Below, one piece after another: positions 38,530-50,284 of a DNA stretch of 64,000 nt. Source of the stretch: Calonectria ilicicola. Its lineage: Eukaryota > Ascomycota > Sordariomycetes > Hypocreales > Nectriaceae. The notes under the pieces were generated by a model. That model saw nothing but the letters and a program-made list of their open reading frames with translations. It did not search any database and was not told the DNA's origin. The stretch covers positions 620,001 through 684,000 of the forward strand of contig CP085825.1 of assembly GCA_020809705.1 (NCBI GenBank), written 5' to 3'. The translations under genes were made by a program, and so were the position numbers. Every line of letters begins with the position of its first letter. Positions within the stretch are counted from its first letter, which is position 1.

Positions 38530-40557
38530 ATGGACGCCACCGCCCGAGGCTACGAGTTGGTGGACAGGCCTCGCGAATGCGACGTCGCGAAGCCAGATAC
38601 AGAACAGTCGGGTCATTTGCCGCGCTCAGAAGCGGAATCATTAAATCCCGCCAAATCGACTGGGCAGTCGCCGCGGAGATTAGGACGCGGTCGACTCTTC
38701 GCATTCTCAATGCAAATATTACTCACAATATTTCCGGTGTTATTCATTGGTAATTTATTCTTATCATAACTGAGGAGAAGTCTTCTAGCTAATGAACAAA
38801 TGGTCCCGCAGCCCTGGCCGCAACCGCATCCTCGCTCAATAAGAAACCAACTTCACAAACGGGGCGGGCTGTGCAAAACGCCATTTCTTTGTCGCCAACC
38901 GTGTTTCCTATTATTTTCGCAGCTATTGTTGGAAAGTTCTTTAGAGCTTTGGGTTTATTCGGTGCCGAACGTGGAATTAAGTTGGGGGTGAGGAGGTTAT
39001 TGCACACTTCAACTAACCCGGTACTAACCTCATTAGACACTTGAACGTCTCATCGGATCCCAGTCATTGTTTACAGCAATTGAGAGACAGATCGTCTTGC
39101 GAGGCCAATATCTTCTCGGCTTCTCTATGATATTGGTATGGGCGCTTTCCCCGCTTGGAGGCCAGTCAGCCCTCCGGCTTCTACAAGTCACACCAAAAAC
39201 AGTGTCCACCGATGTCTCTGTCCGATACCTCCCCATCGCAGCATCATCCATGAGCTCGATGGAGGGTGCGGTCAGCGCTATTATGGCATGGCCTTCATAT
39301 GCTGCGATTTACATGACCTCCATTACAACCTCCCAGAAGCAGCAAAACTCGACTCAGGATTTATATGGGAATGTAAAAATACCCGCACTTGATGCGCTGA
39401 CCTTGAATAATGCTACTAAAAACGGATCTTGGACGAAAGTCGACCACAACCAGGAAATCCCCTACTCCTCTATGCTTGGAATTCCTATTGCGGGCATCCC
39501 TACCAAGGGAAACATCTCATTCAACATAATCAGTAGATACTACGCCATCAATTGTCATGATTCCATGGACTTTCCTAATAGTACGATATTCAAGAACACC
39601 TCTGACAGAGTCGGTGCTGGCTACACGGTCTATAGCCAAGGAGCAACATTCGTGGTTCAAGATGGCGGGTTGCCGAAACCGTCTCGGACCAATGACACGG
39701 TTTTATCATTCAACATGACATCATTAAATAAAGAAGGGCATAATGACGATGTCAGCTTCCTAAACTGTTCACTGGCACCTCGGGATGTGGAGTCATCGGT
39801 CGTTTGCATTGATCAGTCGTGCCAAGTCTCGTCCATGCGGAATCTCACGGTGAACCTCACATCCTGGTGGGACAATTATTATTTGAAAATATCGCACAGC
39901 TTCTATTGGTTTCCATTAGCAACAATTGGTGCTCAGAGTCACGCAACCAAAGCTGGTAGCTCATTGACAGAAATGTGGCTCGAGAATCCTGATTATAGCT
40001 ACGTTGCCACAGGATATAACAAGTTTGCTAACCTCTCGCGGGTCCCAGTCTCAACGCTCAGCAGAAATTTCGAAATACTTTACAACACTTACTGGCAATC
40101 TACGTTTGGAGCCGAATATTTGTTCGGAAATCTCAGCACAGACATGAGCCTCTATGACAACATCACAGATTCCATGTACGAACCTCTAATAAGCTTCAAC
40201 ACTAGCCATGGGACGTTCACTAGTCTAGATGGTGAGCAATACGGTTGCAATATGACATTTGCAGCTTTCTTGATTTTTGTATCCTGTCTTTTACTCATCG
40301 CGGGGACAATTACACTTGTTCTTATGAGAGCGACGCTGGCACCAGATGTTTTGGGTTACGTATCATCTTACACAAGAGATAGTCCTTTTGCGCCGTCGAA
40401 TCACGCATCATATTTAGATGGCTTGGAGAGGGCGAGGGCGATGAGAGACGTGCAAGTTACCCTCGGAGATGTTAATGTTGGATGCGAGACGGGTCACGTT
40501 GCATTCGCCGTAACTGCACCAGTGCAGAGATTGCGGAAAGATAGGCTGTATGATTGA
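38530..40557 (+). CDS. Fungal membrane protein with large glycosylated extracellular domain, 638 aa
   Basis: Three exons, 38530-38749, 38812-38987 and 39037-40557, with GT-AG introns. The ATG at 38530 has A at -3, and the 5' open frame has only a GTG. Hydrophobic segments lie near residues 55-80 (FAFSMQILLTIFPVLFIGAL), 102-125 (FPIIFAAIVGKFFRALG), 150-170 (LLGFSMILVWALSPL) and 540-565 (FAAFLIFVSCLLLIAGTIT). Between the third and last lies about 370 residues with more than a dozen N-x-S/T sequons and scattered Cys, so it is probably an extracytoplasmic glycosylated domain. The C-terminal tail is short. This is a topology seen in a broad set of uncharacterised Pezizomycotina proteins; I do not know the function. 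Neighbours are the patatin gene on the same strand and a small secreted protein convergent to it. Confidence 0.8.
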
Positions 40558-40946
40558 CATAGAACAATAATGAATGACACACAACCTGAAATATCGCATG
40601 CAAGCAATGTAGACTCGCCGCCAGTTGTGGGACAAATATGCCAAGGTGGAATTTGTAGTGGGATCTGGCTGACTTGATCATTGAAGTTTTGAACTTTGCT
40701 GTTGTTCGAATTCGTCCATGAGGAGCAGTCCCCTTTACTTGCATTTCCGTAGTTACTTCCTAGGCATAGGCTCAAGATACACAATCGCTTTCTTCACATT
40801 ATTCAACCTCGAATCAATATCTGACTTGGGTCAACACTAGAAAAGGTACTCGGCTTGGAACAAGACTGGAAGTTTAACAAATAAGTCCATTGATACCCAT
40901 TTAGCTACAGAAAGAACTACATCATTCTTATTTTAAATCATTCTAT
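40558..40946. other. Convergent intergenic region
   Basis: Short gap between the convergent membrane-protein and secreted-protein genes. Nothing else was recognised. Confidence 0.6.
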
Positions 40947-41573
40947 TTATCCTACAGGGTGAGAAGGCATGACTGTGCCGGTGCCGATGTGCTGAAGGCC
41001 CGGGATGTCCTGTTTCAAACTGGTCCATATATCGCCATTTTGTGTGGAGAAATAAAAGTATACTTCATAACCAGTCTTCTCTGTCCAGCATTGAAGGTTT
41101 CCACTCGTGCATTGAATACAAAGAGCATAAGATAACTTTTGCTTTTCCATTTGGGAAGAGGTCCAAAAGTAAGCAGGATATAGGCCTTGGGTAGCCTCCG
41201 GCTTGATTCCGAGGTAATATGTCTTGCCAGAGTGGATAATACCAAAACGTGCAGTCTTGGGACCTATTGCATAGGTAACAGACACACTATTGTGAGATGC
41301 CTTTGAGTAAAGTCCATATGTGCCGGCATAGGTGCCACTGTTTGGAGTGATGGACAAGAGGGTGAATGAGGGTGCCCCATATGCAAGGGTCCATTTTTTA
41401 GGCTTGTTGACTGGGCAAGTGGCGGGGAGTGAACTCGGGGAGAATGCTCTCTTTGTTAACAAAGGATCAACGGTAGGTGGGGGTATTAAGCCATGCTCGT
41501 CCTGTTCCGCCAGTGAGGCGGGGACCTGAACAAGCAGCAGGCCGTAAGCAAGTGACAAAAGTGGAAAACGCAT
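40947..41573 (-). CDS. Small secreted protein with pro-region, 208 aa
   Basis: Intronless, with the ATG at 41573 and stop at 40947. The N terminus MRFPLLSLAYGLLLVQVPASLA is a clear signal peptide, likely cut after Ala22. A short pro-like segment ends in a Lys-Arg dibasic site (LLTKR, about residue 41), a typical Kex2 site. The mature part of about 165 residues is rich in Tyr, Thr, Ser and Gly, probably beta-rich, and contains four or so Cys (ATCP, LCIQC, LQCW). I do not recognise a family. Size, Cys content and lineage context are those of a candidate effector or surface-active secreted protein, which is inference only. A TATAAA box lies about 60 bp upstream of the start. The 5' open frame extends further without a better signal peptide. 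Confidence 0.75.
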   Translation of the reverse strand: MRFPLLSLAYGLLLVQVPASLAEQDEHGLIPPPTVDPLLTKRAFSPSSLPATCPVNKPKKWTLAYGAPSFTLLSITPNSGTYAGTYGLYSKASHNSVSVTYAIGPKTARFGIIHSGKTYYLGIKPEATQGLYPAYFWTSSQMEKQKLSYALCIQCTSGNLQCWTEKTGYEVYFYFSTQNGDIWTSLKQDIPGLQHIGTGTVMPSHPVG

Positions 41574-43934
41574 TATACAAAAGTTGAAAGTGACAGGATG
41601 AAACATGCCAAGAGATGTGGCTATCTCTTTCTTTATACATGGCCAGTTGTGGATGCAAGATGCCCCCTCGCGCGGCATGCCCGCCCACTGTTAGCAATTA
41701 TTTCGGCCACTCACAAGTTCAAGATTAACTTAGGTGCTGGTGTCTAACTTTGAGTAGTAAAGCACGTCTATTGAGGCTTGCAAGGGTAGCCGGCGAAAAA
41801 AGCAATGTACTGTATTTATGTGTACTGGAACGCAGGAAGCTGTAAAACTACTACAGTTGTGGCGGACATTAGCCAAGACTAACGTGTTTTAGTGTATTTA
41901 CTTTTTCAGCTCAAGCCATGACTTCAGCCCTCCATCCAGGACCTTGGCTATCATCTGTTACAAATCTAACAACCTAAAAGCAGAGGGACTGGGCTACTAT
42001 TTGGCGTGCTGATGTTAAGTTGAGCGTTTACCTGCTTTTTTTTTTCTACCTCCAATAGCCACGAGGGCAGCAATAATTACAACATACTGGGATTCCCGTA
42101 TATCCATGTCTGCCTGCCTGTCTCGAAAATCCACGCTAGTGGCGGAATACCAGGCGGTAAGTGGCACCTGACACGATTCAGCCTAGTCGACATGGAATCT
42201 AGAACATGACTTCAACACCCTCCGCATAAACTAGGCACCATCACATAGTTGCAATATGTGCATACATAGTATACATCATGTCCCATATAGATGCTCACCC
42301 AGTCGCGCGATTGACCAAAGCAAGTGGGCAGATACTTCAAATTAAATGATCTTTGACCCGATATATTTGAGATGCGAAGTCTAAAAAAGACAACGGTTGA
42401 CTGACTTTTTGTGCCAATACTAAAAAATAAACAACTCAGTAAGACCCATGAATTGATTGACAAGCAAACATGATGTTGCAGATGTCAATTTTCATTTTTA
42501 TTCGTTATTTTATTGTATAATATCTCAGCTTTAACAATTAAGATAAATGAATCGGATTCTCCTTCATTAATTCAACGTTCTCTACCCCGTTGATTGATTG
42601 AAATCCTCAGCTGGATTGTATTGAGAAAAGTAACATCGAGGGGAACCTACCCTATAACACAATAGAGAGATCTATTGCACTTAGCAATCTTAAGATATTA
42701 AAACAAGCCAAAAAAGTTTTCTGTTTCAATAAATGATGTTAGATTAAGTGATTTGAATAGAATGACGCCAGAAATAGGGTAGCAAGACGAAGATCAGAAT
42801 ACGGCGAAACCATTGCCAAAACAATATCCACACACGAGATTCGGTACGGCGAGTGAAATGTTACATTCATCATGAAACGTGATTATATGCTTGAAGTGGT
42901 AAAAAGCTTTCTAGGACTGACCGTTTTATATGTTCGCTCTGGGTTTAAAACCACATTCATGGACCTTCACCTGGCCGAAAATGTTCACGCTTTGGAACCA
43001 TCACTCTTATACAATTAGACATCCTTAAATATTAAGTCTAATTTCATCCCCATAACACGAGATTTTTTATTTGAGAGAGATTACCTTTGACTCAATATAG
43101 TGTGACGCATTGCATACAGCAATCAGCTCATCTAACTAACTTCCGGTGCAAAGTTGCTCCTTCGGCTAATATCGTATTCGGGCTTGCCAAGACAATTGCT
43201 GTACCACGCTTTGTCGTCACCGGCGGTAGTGAGCATGACTCATATGCCTAGCACTTGATTTGAGTCACACCGCGCTGAGATTGAAACCACCCCTTTCTCA
43301 GTCTGCATTAGTCATTTGCTAGATCGCGAGATTGACCAGTCGGGTAACAATGAGAAGAAAAACTTCACTATTGTATGATAGTAGCACAATAAGATTGGCG
43401 ATGGCGATGAGTCATCGAGTTGTCGCAAGCAGCTTTTTGAGCCAAGATCGACATTTTCTCTGCTGTACTCAGACATCTTGTACGATGATTTCTCATCGCA
43501 CCTGGCATCCGACGTTGAATGGTATTTTTCGAGTGGCTTGGTCCTGGGGCGATTGTGAAACTATACAATGGGATCTCTTTTATCGAAAAATAAAATAAAA
43601 AAGAGCGAAGGTTTAATCTAAGACTGCATTGCTTATAGTGAATACCACCTCCTCACGACGTCGTAAGCGCTGAATACTGTACAAGTGCTGCCCCCCCCTT
43701 AGGATCGACGGTATGAACGCTGTCTTCACTGTATAATCCATGGCTTTGGTACATCTCTGTTCATCTTTCATCCATGGTGCAAGTAAATATCAACAAAAGG
43801 AAAATTCATGATAATGATACATTTGCAAACTATACCAAAAACCTAATTGATACTAATACTACACTTTAACAACGTACTGTTTCCCGACAATATATTTCTT
43901 CCATGAAATCTGACTCTTATCGTTTATGGATTCG
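41574..43934. other. AT-rich gene-free stretch
   Basis: About 2.4 kb with no supported gene except the promoter of the secreted-protein gene. It is more AT-rich than neighbouring coding DNA, especially 42420-43110, with no long frames on either strand. I see no terminal repeats, transposase motifs or RNA gene. It may be an old relic degraded by mutation, which needs a dinucleotide count to test. Confidence 0.5.
41632..41637 (-). promoter_or_regulatory. TATA box of the secreted-protein gene
   Basis: TATAAA on the minus strand, about 60 bp upstream of the ATG at 41573. Position and sequence fit a fungal TATA box and would suit an inducible gene, but transcription start is not known. Confidence 0.4.
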
Positions 43935-45954
43935 TCAGTGCGTCTCCGTATTTACTCTACTGCCCCTCCTATCCCTTGGCTCCCAGGCTGGATTCGGTGC
44001 AATGTCCTCAAGTGGAATATTCTTCAGTCTCTGAAACAGGCCAACCCTTGCAGTTTGTGCTGGTGCCATGTCAGAAGAACTTGTCGATGTATCAAGTGAG
44101 CTAACATCCGATGGGCGACGGTGCATTTCGATATCAGTCGGCGCCGATGGTGGATTCCAAGCGCCCAAAGTTGGCGGATCGCCTGGTAAATTGTGGTTAT
44201 TTTGTTCTGGGAGCGCCTCAACTGAGACTGGTTTTGGAATTAACTGGACATCCGGTAGGAATTTTGATATCCAAGCAGATGCAAACATAAATGGGATCAA
44301 AATAAGGAGTCTGATTCCGAGAGAATTCTCTCTGTTATTCTCGTTTGTGGCAGCAATCACGCCACGTATCAGAACAGCGCCTAACTTGCCACATGCCGCA
44401 GCTATCCCATTGGATGTACCACGGTATGCAGTTGGGAATATTTCTGCCGCAAGGACGAAAATGAGCGTGTTTGGACCCAGGTTGAAGATGAATTGGAGGA
44501 TAGCGTAGCAGATGATTGACGGGAGGTGTGATTCATCCTTCATCGCAACCAGGGTGCCTCCAGTGATGCCAAATAGTATGCCGATGAGGATGAATGTGAT
44601 AAAGAGTATGTGCTTGCGACGGAAAAAGTCAATAATAATGATGGAGCCGATACTTCCAACAAGAGAGGCAATTGAGACAATCAGAATAGACCTCAAGGCG
44701 TTTTGCCTGATCATCTCATAAATGGTGTTGTCTGGGTCCCAAAAGTCTTTGTTCCATGGTATGTCATTGGATTCTCGTCGAAAGATGTGAAGAGCATCAC
44801 CTTTGTCTTCTGATCCCTTGTCTTGAACATGCATCAAGGTGGCGAGGGCATTGCTCAAATCCATTGTTAATCCATACCAAGGTACATCCATTACGGCCCA
44901 AAGGCAGGATATTATTGTGAGGGGTCGCCATCCTTGTTTCGGCCCAACCAAGTATGCCCACCAAGTTTTATACCAAGCTAAAAAGGATGTGTCTTCGTTC
45001 TCAGGCTCTGGTGAGGGGGCAGGGTCCGTGCCAACCCTTTCAATGATTTCATTATGAGAATAGAGCCTCGTTGCATTTTGTACACCCTTTCGAGCGTCTT
45101 TTTCAATACTTGCGTAATATCTTGGTGTCTCAGGGATCGTAAAACGGAGGAGGACGGCGATTGCAGCAGGGATCAAGGCGACACCCACTGTCCATCGCCA
45201 AACTTTATCGACCACTAGTTGTTGCGTCTCGTCGGTGCCAGGGACACCTTTATCATCATGAGTCGCCATCCTCAACGCACCGAGACTAACGGCGAAGGAT
45301 AATAAGCGTCCGAGTGATTGCATGGAGAATACTGCTGAAAGCATGATGCCCCTGGACTCTGTTGATGCCCATTCTGCAGTAATGATGCTTGAAAGGGGAT
45401 ACTGAAAAAGTGGTTAGCATACCGAGCTATGTCATATCTTCTGTCTCGGAATTTGAACTCACTTCAGCCCCTATCCCAAACCCTAATAGCCAGCGCCATA
45501 AAGATATCCACGAGTAAATGTTCATGGAACGACCTCCATCTTCGTTCTGAGTGTCGATCATGAAACCTGTAGAGGATTGGACCATGCCCATGGTTGCAAC
45601 GATCAAAATGGAAAGCTCTGCGCCGTACCACTTTTTCCGTCCAGATCGATCAGCAAGGTGGCCGATGACGAGCATCCCCATAATGGTGCCGACTAGCGTA
45701 AGTTCATCGAAGATCAGACCAGGGTCACCGAAGCTCTTTTCCGGTGGGTACACATAGACCAGGGCGATGGAGAGGATATCTACAGCGAATAAACTATAGG
45801 AAGATGCTAAGAAGCCTGAAGCGGCGACGAAGAAGATGCGAAACTTGAAGCCACCATCATCGACAATTCTGGTGATTTGCTTTTCGCGTTCTCGAGTGTC
45901 CTGTCGGGCGGTTAGGTGCGTGGTACTAGGTTTGGACAAGGCAGATTCATACAT
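43935..45954 (-). CDS. PHO84-like MFS phosphate:H+ symporter family protein, 652 aa
   Basis: Two exons, 45954-45463 and 45401-43935, with a phase 0 GT-AG intron. The splice joins LGFGIGAE to YPLSSIITAEW, which is the conserved MFS/phosphate transporter stretch. Other signatures: GHLADRSGRKKW (loop 2-3), FTIPETPRYYAS, a large central loop, and ILQFIFNLGPNTLIFVLAAEIFPTAYRGTSNG with the FN.GPN and AE.FPT.YR motifs of the PHS family. About 12 membrane helices are predicted, and the C-terminal tail is Ser/Pro/Arg-rich. It likely moves phosphate or a related anion with protons across the plasma membrane. The N terminus differs from yeast Pho84 and may start in another exon. Divergent from the gene at 46564. 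Confidence 0.82.
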
Positions 45955-46563
45955 AATCGATTTCCAAGTGTCTCACTTCCTTGTTGTAATTCCTGAAAAA
46001 GGTCCAATGGTTTTTGGCTTGCGACTTCTGGCCGTTATTGCCTTCAACCGGTTGGGAGGCCATGTTGGAATCGACTGGGTTGCAAAGGTGAAAGATTCTT
46101 GGAGCATGGCCACAGGCGCAGAGACCTGACTTACTACTGTCTACATACCCAACAACAAGCTGTAGTCTGCACTTCAGCCTGTCGGCACCGCCCGGTTCGC
46201 CAAGGCGATCTCAGCCGCACCGGCTCACAACCTTAACACGACCTGCCCCCTGCATAATGTCCAGGGCCATCAGTGCGTCAAATCAGAGGCCTGTATTTGT
46301 GCCCGTGTTCCTCCCCGCAAAATCCATTTGTTTAAGCAAGCATGCCCCGGGCGGTAAAATTCGACTTTCAAGGCCACTATTGATGGCTTTGCAGATGTGG
46401 TAATGAGTGCGAGCGCGCCATACAGCCTCGCTGTCCCATCCCGGCTGATGACGCATGCTACCCTCCCGAGGCCTCTCTTTGCTGCTGTTCTTCCCCAAGT
46501 CTCTTACCGAGACCCACGCTGTCGAGTTCGTCCCGACGTTTTCAACCTTACACATGCGCAACG
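45955..46563. other. Divergent promoter region
   Basis: About 0.6 kb shared between the minus-strand transporter and the plus-strand Fungal_N-like gene. No feature beyond this was recognised. Confidence 0.5.
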
Positions 46564-48310
46564 ATGGAAGTGATTGGAACAGTTGCAGGAGCTGTATCTG
46601 CCGTCATTAAGCTAGCGGACTTTGCTATTAGTACTTTTGATCGGATCCAAAATGCGCCGCGCGAGCTCCAAGACTTCCGTCGAGCAGTTCTACGGCTGCA
46701 ACGCCATTTCGAGATTCTAGAAACCGTTGGCGGAGACTTGCCACAGCTCCTTAATAGGGATGACATCGAAGCTATCCAGATAACTCTTGAAGAGTGTAAA
46801 GATCTCCTTCAACAACAAGTCAATCTACAGAGTGGGGGCATGGTAAATGGTGTTCTCCGCGGCGTGTGGTCGTTCCGAAACAACCAAACTTTGATCAAGT
46901 ACAAGAATGAGATTGACATGCATTATTCGCAAATCTTGGTACCGGGATGGCTACAATCTATTAGGCAAGTGGTATTAGAAACGACCCATCACTGTCACTG
47001 ACCACTTTACCAAACCATTAGTGCAAGGGTCTCAGCTCCCAGCGGCCCGCTGCCGTTCGAACAGGGCCAGGTTTCCACGACGGTAACCTCATCAGTAAAA
47101 AGAGGGCCTTCCATATCTCAAAAACAAATACGTCAAATTTCGGACCGGTTGCAGAAGCTCGACGACACCAACCCCCCAGGGGAGAATGAGCAACAACTAT
47201 GCACCATCGATTATGAACTGCAAACTTGCTGGGTCGAGATGGGTCTCTGGGACGAGAAAATAGTTGAACCACTAAATACGACTGCACCTCGTAAGAAGAT
47301 GAATCCCACGCAAAGAAGGCATTTTTCAGTGGCTGACGTTGAGTTGGGGATAGGTCGTTCCAGCTTAAATTTTGAACATGCTCCAACAACCCTGTTTGTC
47401 AAGGATAACCTTAACATCTTCGCACGAGCTAATACGCGAATTAGAGTCCTAACAAACGCCCCACATCCCCATCAAGAAATCAAACTTGAAAGATTGCACA
47501 TCATGGCCCGAGATGATGAGTCCCGTATCCTGCAATACCAAAACCTCGATGCGACAATCCACGTAACACATGTCGGTAAGAGGCCCACCTAGTACTCATT
47601 TCAAACACAAAGGTAACATTTATCAGTACCTTTTGGGTCCATCCCTTGGACCGAGACCAAAAAGCCCAAACAGGTTTCCTTCCTCAAACCCCATATGATT
47701 ACTGTCATTGACAAGAATGGATACCACATTTACAAACTTGACCCAAAATACAAGTTCAAAAACCAGGTCACTTGTGAAAGGTTCCAATCAACACTAAGAG
47801 AGCGAGCGTTTTGCGGTGCATTTGAAGCAGTGGAGATAAAAATGGACAGAACCATAGTTTCATCCCGACAAATGATTCGATTTTGGCAGAGGGCCGAATC
47901 AAACACAATAACGTTTCTGTTGTCATCAGTTGACACGGCTCGACCGGGATGCCATGAAGAAGTTGACATATCAAAACTCGCACCTCTTGCTGAATATAGT
48001 TCGAGCTGGAGACTCGGGAAACGAGCCCAGAAAATAATCATAAAGCCAATCTTCCAAGGAGCTTCACGGATTCGTATAAAATTTGACACAGAAAGAGGTA
48101 GTTATACTTCTACTTCCACATTAATTGTGATTCCGCTAACTATAATTAGACGCATTGGATTTCAAAGCCCGCTATGAAGCCATTCGTGGGGGACAACAAG
48201 ACTTCGGACGTGTCGGCTCCTTTAGCACGGCATCATTTACTAGCGCTAAAACGCCGACGGAACAACTTCACGACTGGCGATCAATGATGGACACGATACA
48301 TAATGCCTAA
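46564..48310 (+). CDS. Fungal_N/SesA-like N-terminal helical domain protein, 528 aa
   Basis: Four exons: 46564-46964, 47022-47575, 47627-48097 and 48150-48310. Intron 1 is GC-AG (GCAAGT donor) with a CTGAC branch-like site; introns 2 and 3 are GT-AG. The first 135 residues carry VIGTVAGAVSAVIKLADFAISTF and an amphipathic helical region like the N-terminal domain (Fungal_N/SesA-type) that caps many fungal NLR/STAND proteins. There is no P-loop or NB-ARC domain after it, so the domain stands alone. The remaining 390 residues look beta-rich with motifs DRLQKLDD and RRHFSVADVELGIG, and are unknown to me. The C terminus is short. No membrane helix or signal peptide is visible. It may be a death-fold-like effector or decoy of a heterokaryon-incompatibility or immune-like system, which is inference. 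Confidence 0.78.
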
Positions 48311-50284
48311 TATGGAAAAATAATTGTACAACACGAATGTTTCACTATCGATCGGTTACAAACTCGGCGGGCTCTTGGTTTTTGCTTTTAGGTACTTTCA
48401 GTTTCTTCAGTTCTAGTAGCATGTTGAGGATACCCAAACTATTTTTAGGGAAAGGCGTTCAGTATGGTCTTTTGTTTAGATGGAGGAAGAACTTGGTTGA
48501 ATGATGCGTGTAGCCACTTATCCGAATGTATTATTTGTGCCTTGGCATTGCAGATTCACTGTTATGATATTACACTCCTTAGCAGTCTTGGTGCTAGCTC
48601 GTGAAAAAAGGACTGGAGAAATTTTGTTTCCGAATTTCTGTACGTTGTCTAAACTAATAGCCCACTTGCAACTACAAAGTTGGTATGAGGACCCAAAAGG
48701 AGGATCGTGTAGATCCTAATTCCACAAGTGGCTAGAGAGATCCTTGTTGATATACCCCTGAATCCTTCTCCCCACACGAACTCCATTAAACTAGTGGTGT
48801 AACGCTCACTCAGCTAACCAATGGGGAGCAAGGTCAAACGGCCCGTTAATCACCGCAGTTGTGAGAGAAAGATGATGCCTACAATTGATAGAGTTAATTC
48901 AGTTGCGCGTGTCATTTATTGCTGGTAACGATTGGCTACCTGAGCAAGACTACTCTAGGGTATGTAATTTACGCATCATGTAACTGCTTTTTTTTAATGC
49001 CGAATAAATTTGGGGTTGCTTTACATCGAAGATGGGAAAAAATGAACATTCGCGCACTCAGCAGGCTCAGAGTGAGGATAAACATGACCGAGGCTTCGTT
49101 TTCGGCAATGGTCGACATAAAAATTATGTAGTTGTCCTCGGGAGTCTTCTTTTTTGATACCCAATCTTGACATTGATCGACATTATTTATGTCAGACAAC
49201 CTAAATATAGTCAAGAGACTGACGATCTATGGAGCCCAAGGCCGTTGAGAATGAATCGAACCCACGTAGTGAAGCATGCAGTCATTAGACAAGAATGACT
49301 CAACTCTACGGCTTGTTCGACGCTTGATATTCGAAAGGTGCTATTGTAACGCATCGGAGTTTTTATCCAGAAACTGATAACGCCTCTTTAATATCTTCCT
49401 CCTTCGTCTCTATATCCAAAATGGTTGAATTGACGGGCCCGGTTTCCACAGGGGCGAAATGACAATGAGCACGGGCCACAGATACGTAACATGACAATTT
49501 CATGTGGAGCAGGACAAGCAAAGAAGGGAGGGAACACCAACATTATTCGAGACTTCGATGCCAAGAGATGCCAAGGAAGACAAGCTTTGAAGTGAGATCT
49601 ATCGGTTTTGTATTTGTTGACGACGGGTATTTTCCAGTTCTGACCCTGTAGAAGAGCGTGCTTTCAGGTTTCGATGCTTGGTGTGCAATAGGATGCTCAT
49701 CCCCGTCTGTCTGAGTGTGGCTATACACAGTACGAAGTGCAGTATGAGCTGAAGGAGCGACGTTTGATCGTCACCTAAGCCTCACGGATCCATGTGTGCG
49801 AAAATCGAAGTTTCCACCTTTCCCCCTCAAAACACCCACAGTATGGGTCATGAGAAAACTGGAAGGGCCCATCTATGGGGCCGATCGTGCTAAATATGCC
49901 GTTAAAGCCGAAAAGAATGACGCAGGAACAAGCAAAGGGCCTCATAAAATGTGCACAGCTGCTGCCCGTTTAAAGGCCGAAGTCTTCAATTTTTTTTTTC
50001 ACTCCCTCTAACATTATTTCTTTTATCCGCTTCAGTCTTTCTTTTTGCACGTTACTTCCCTCATTACCTCGTACATCTGATTTATATTGGTGGAGGTCGC
50101 GTGGCACTCTACTGGCGCGTTAGAGGTGGCCTGGAACCAACGCTTGTATGACAATTTGGTCACCAATTCTCTAGATTCAAGCTTTGTCTCTAGGCAGTGT
50201 TCTTTTTATTTGGACATCCTGCTTGATACACTACAGGCTTCATTCGCTTTGAAAGAGACTGATTTGATGATAACAGAGACCAAA
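48311..50284. other. Intergenic region with tRNA-like relic
   Basis: No coding gene is supported. A tRNA-like 72 bp sequence lies at 49241-49312. The region just upstream of 50285 is the promoter of the GH76 gene, with a T-run near 49990. Confidence 0.5.
49241..49312 (-). pseudogene. Possible degenerate tRNA-like sequence
   Basis: On the minus strand 72 bp begin GCCGTAG and end CAACGGC, giving six of seven acceptor pairs, with a B-box-like GTTCGATTC at the right place. The T-stem and D-arm do not pair, so it is not a functional tRNA. Inside it is a perfect 7-bp hairpin (49280-49300). It may be a decayed tRNA or chance. Confidence 0.2.
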
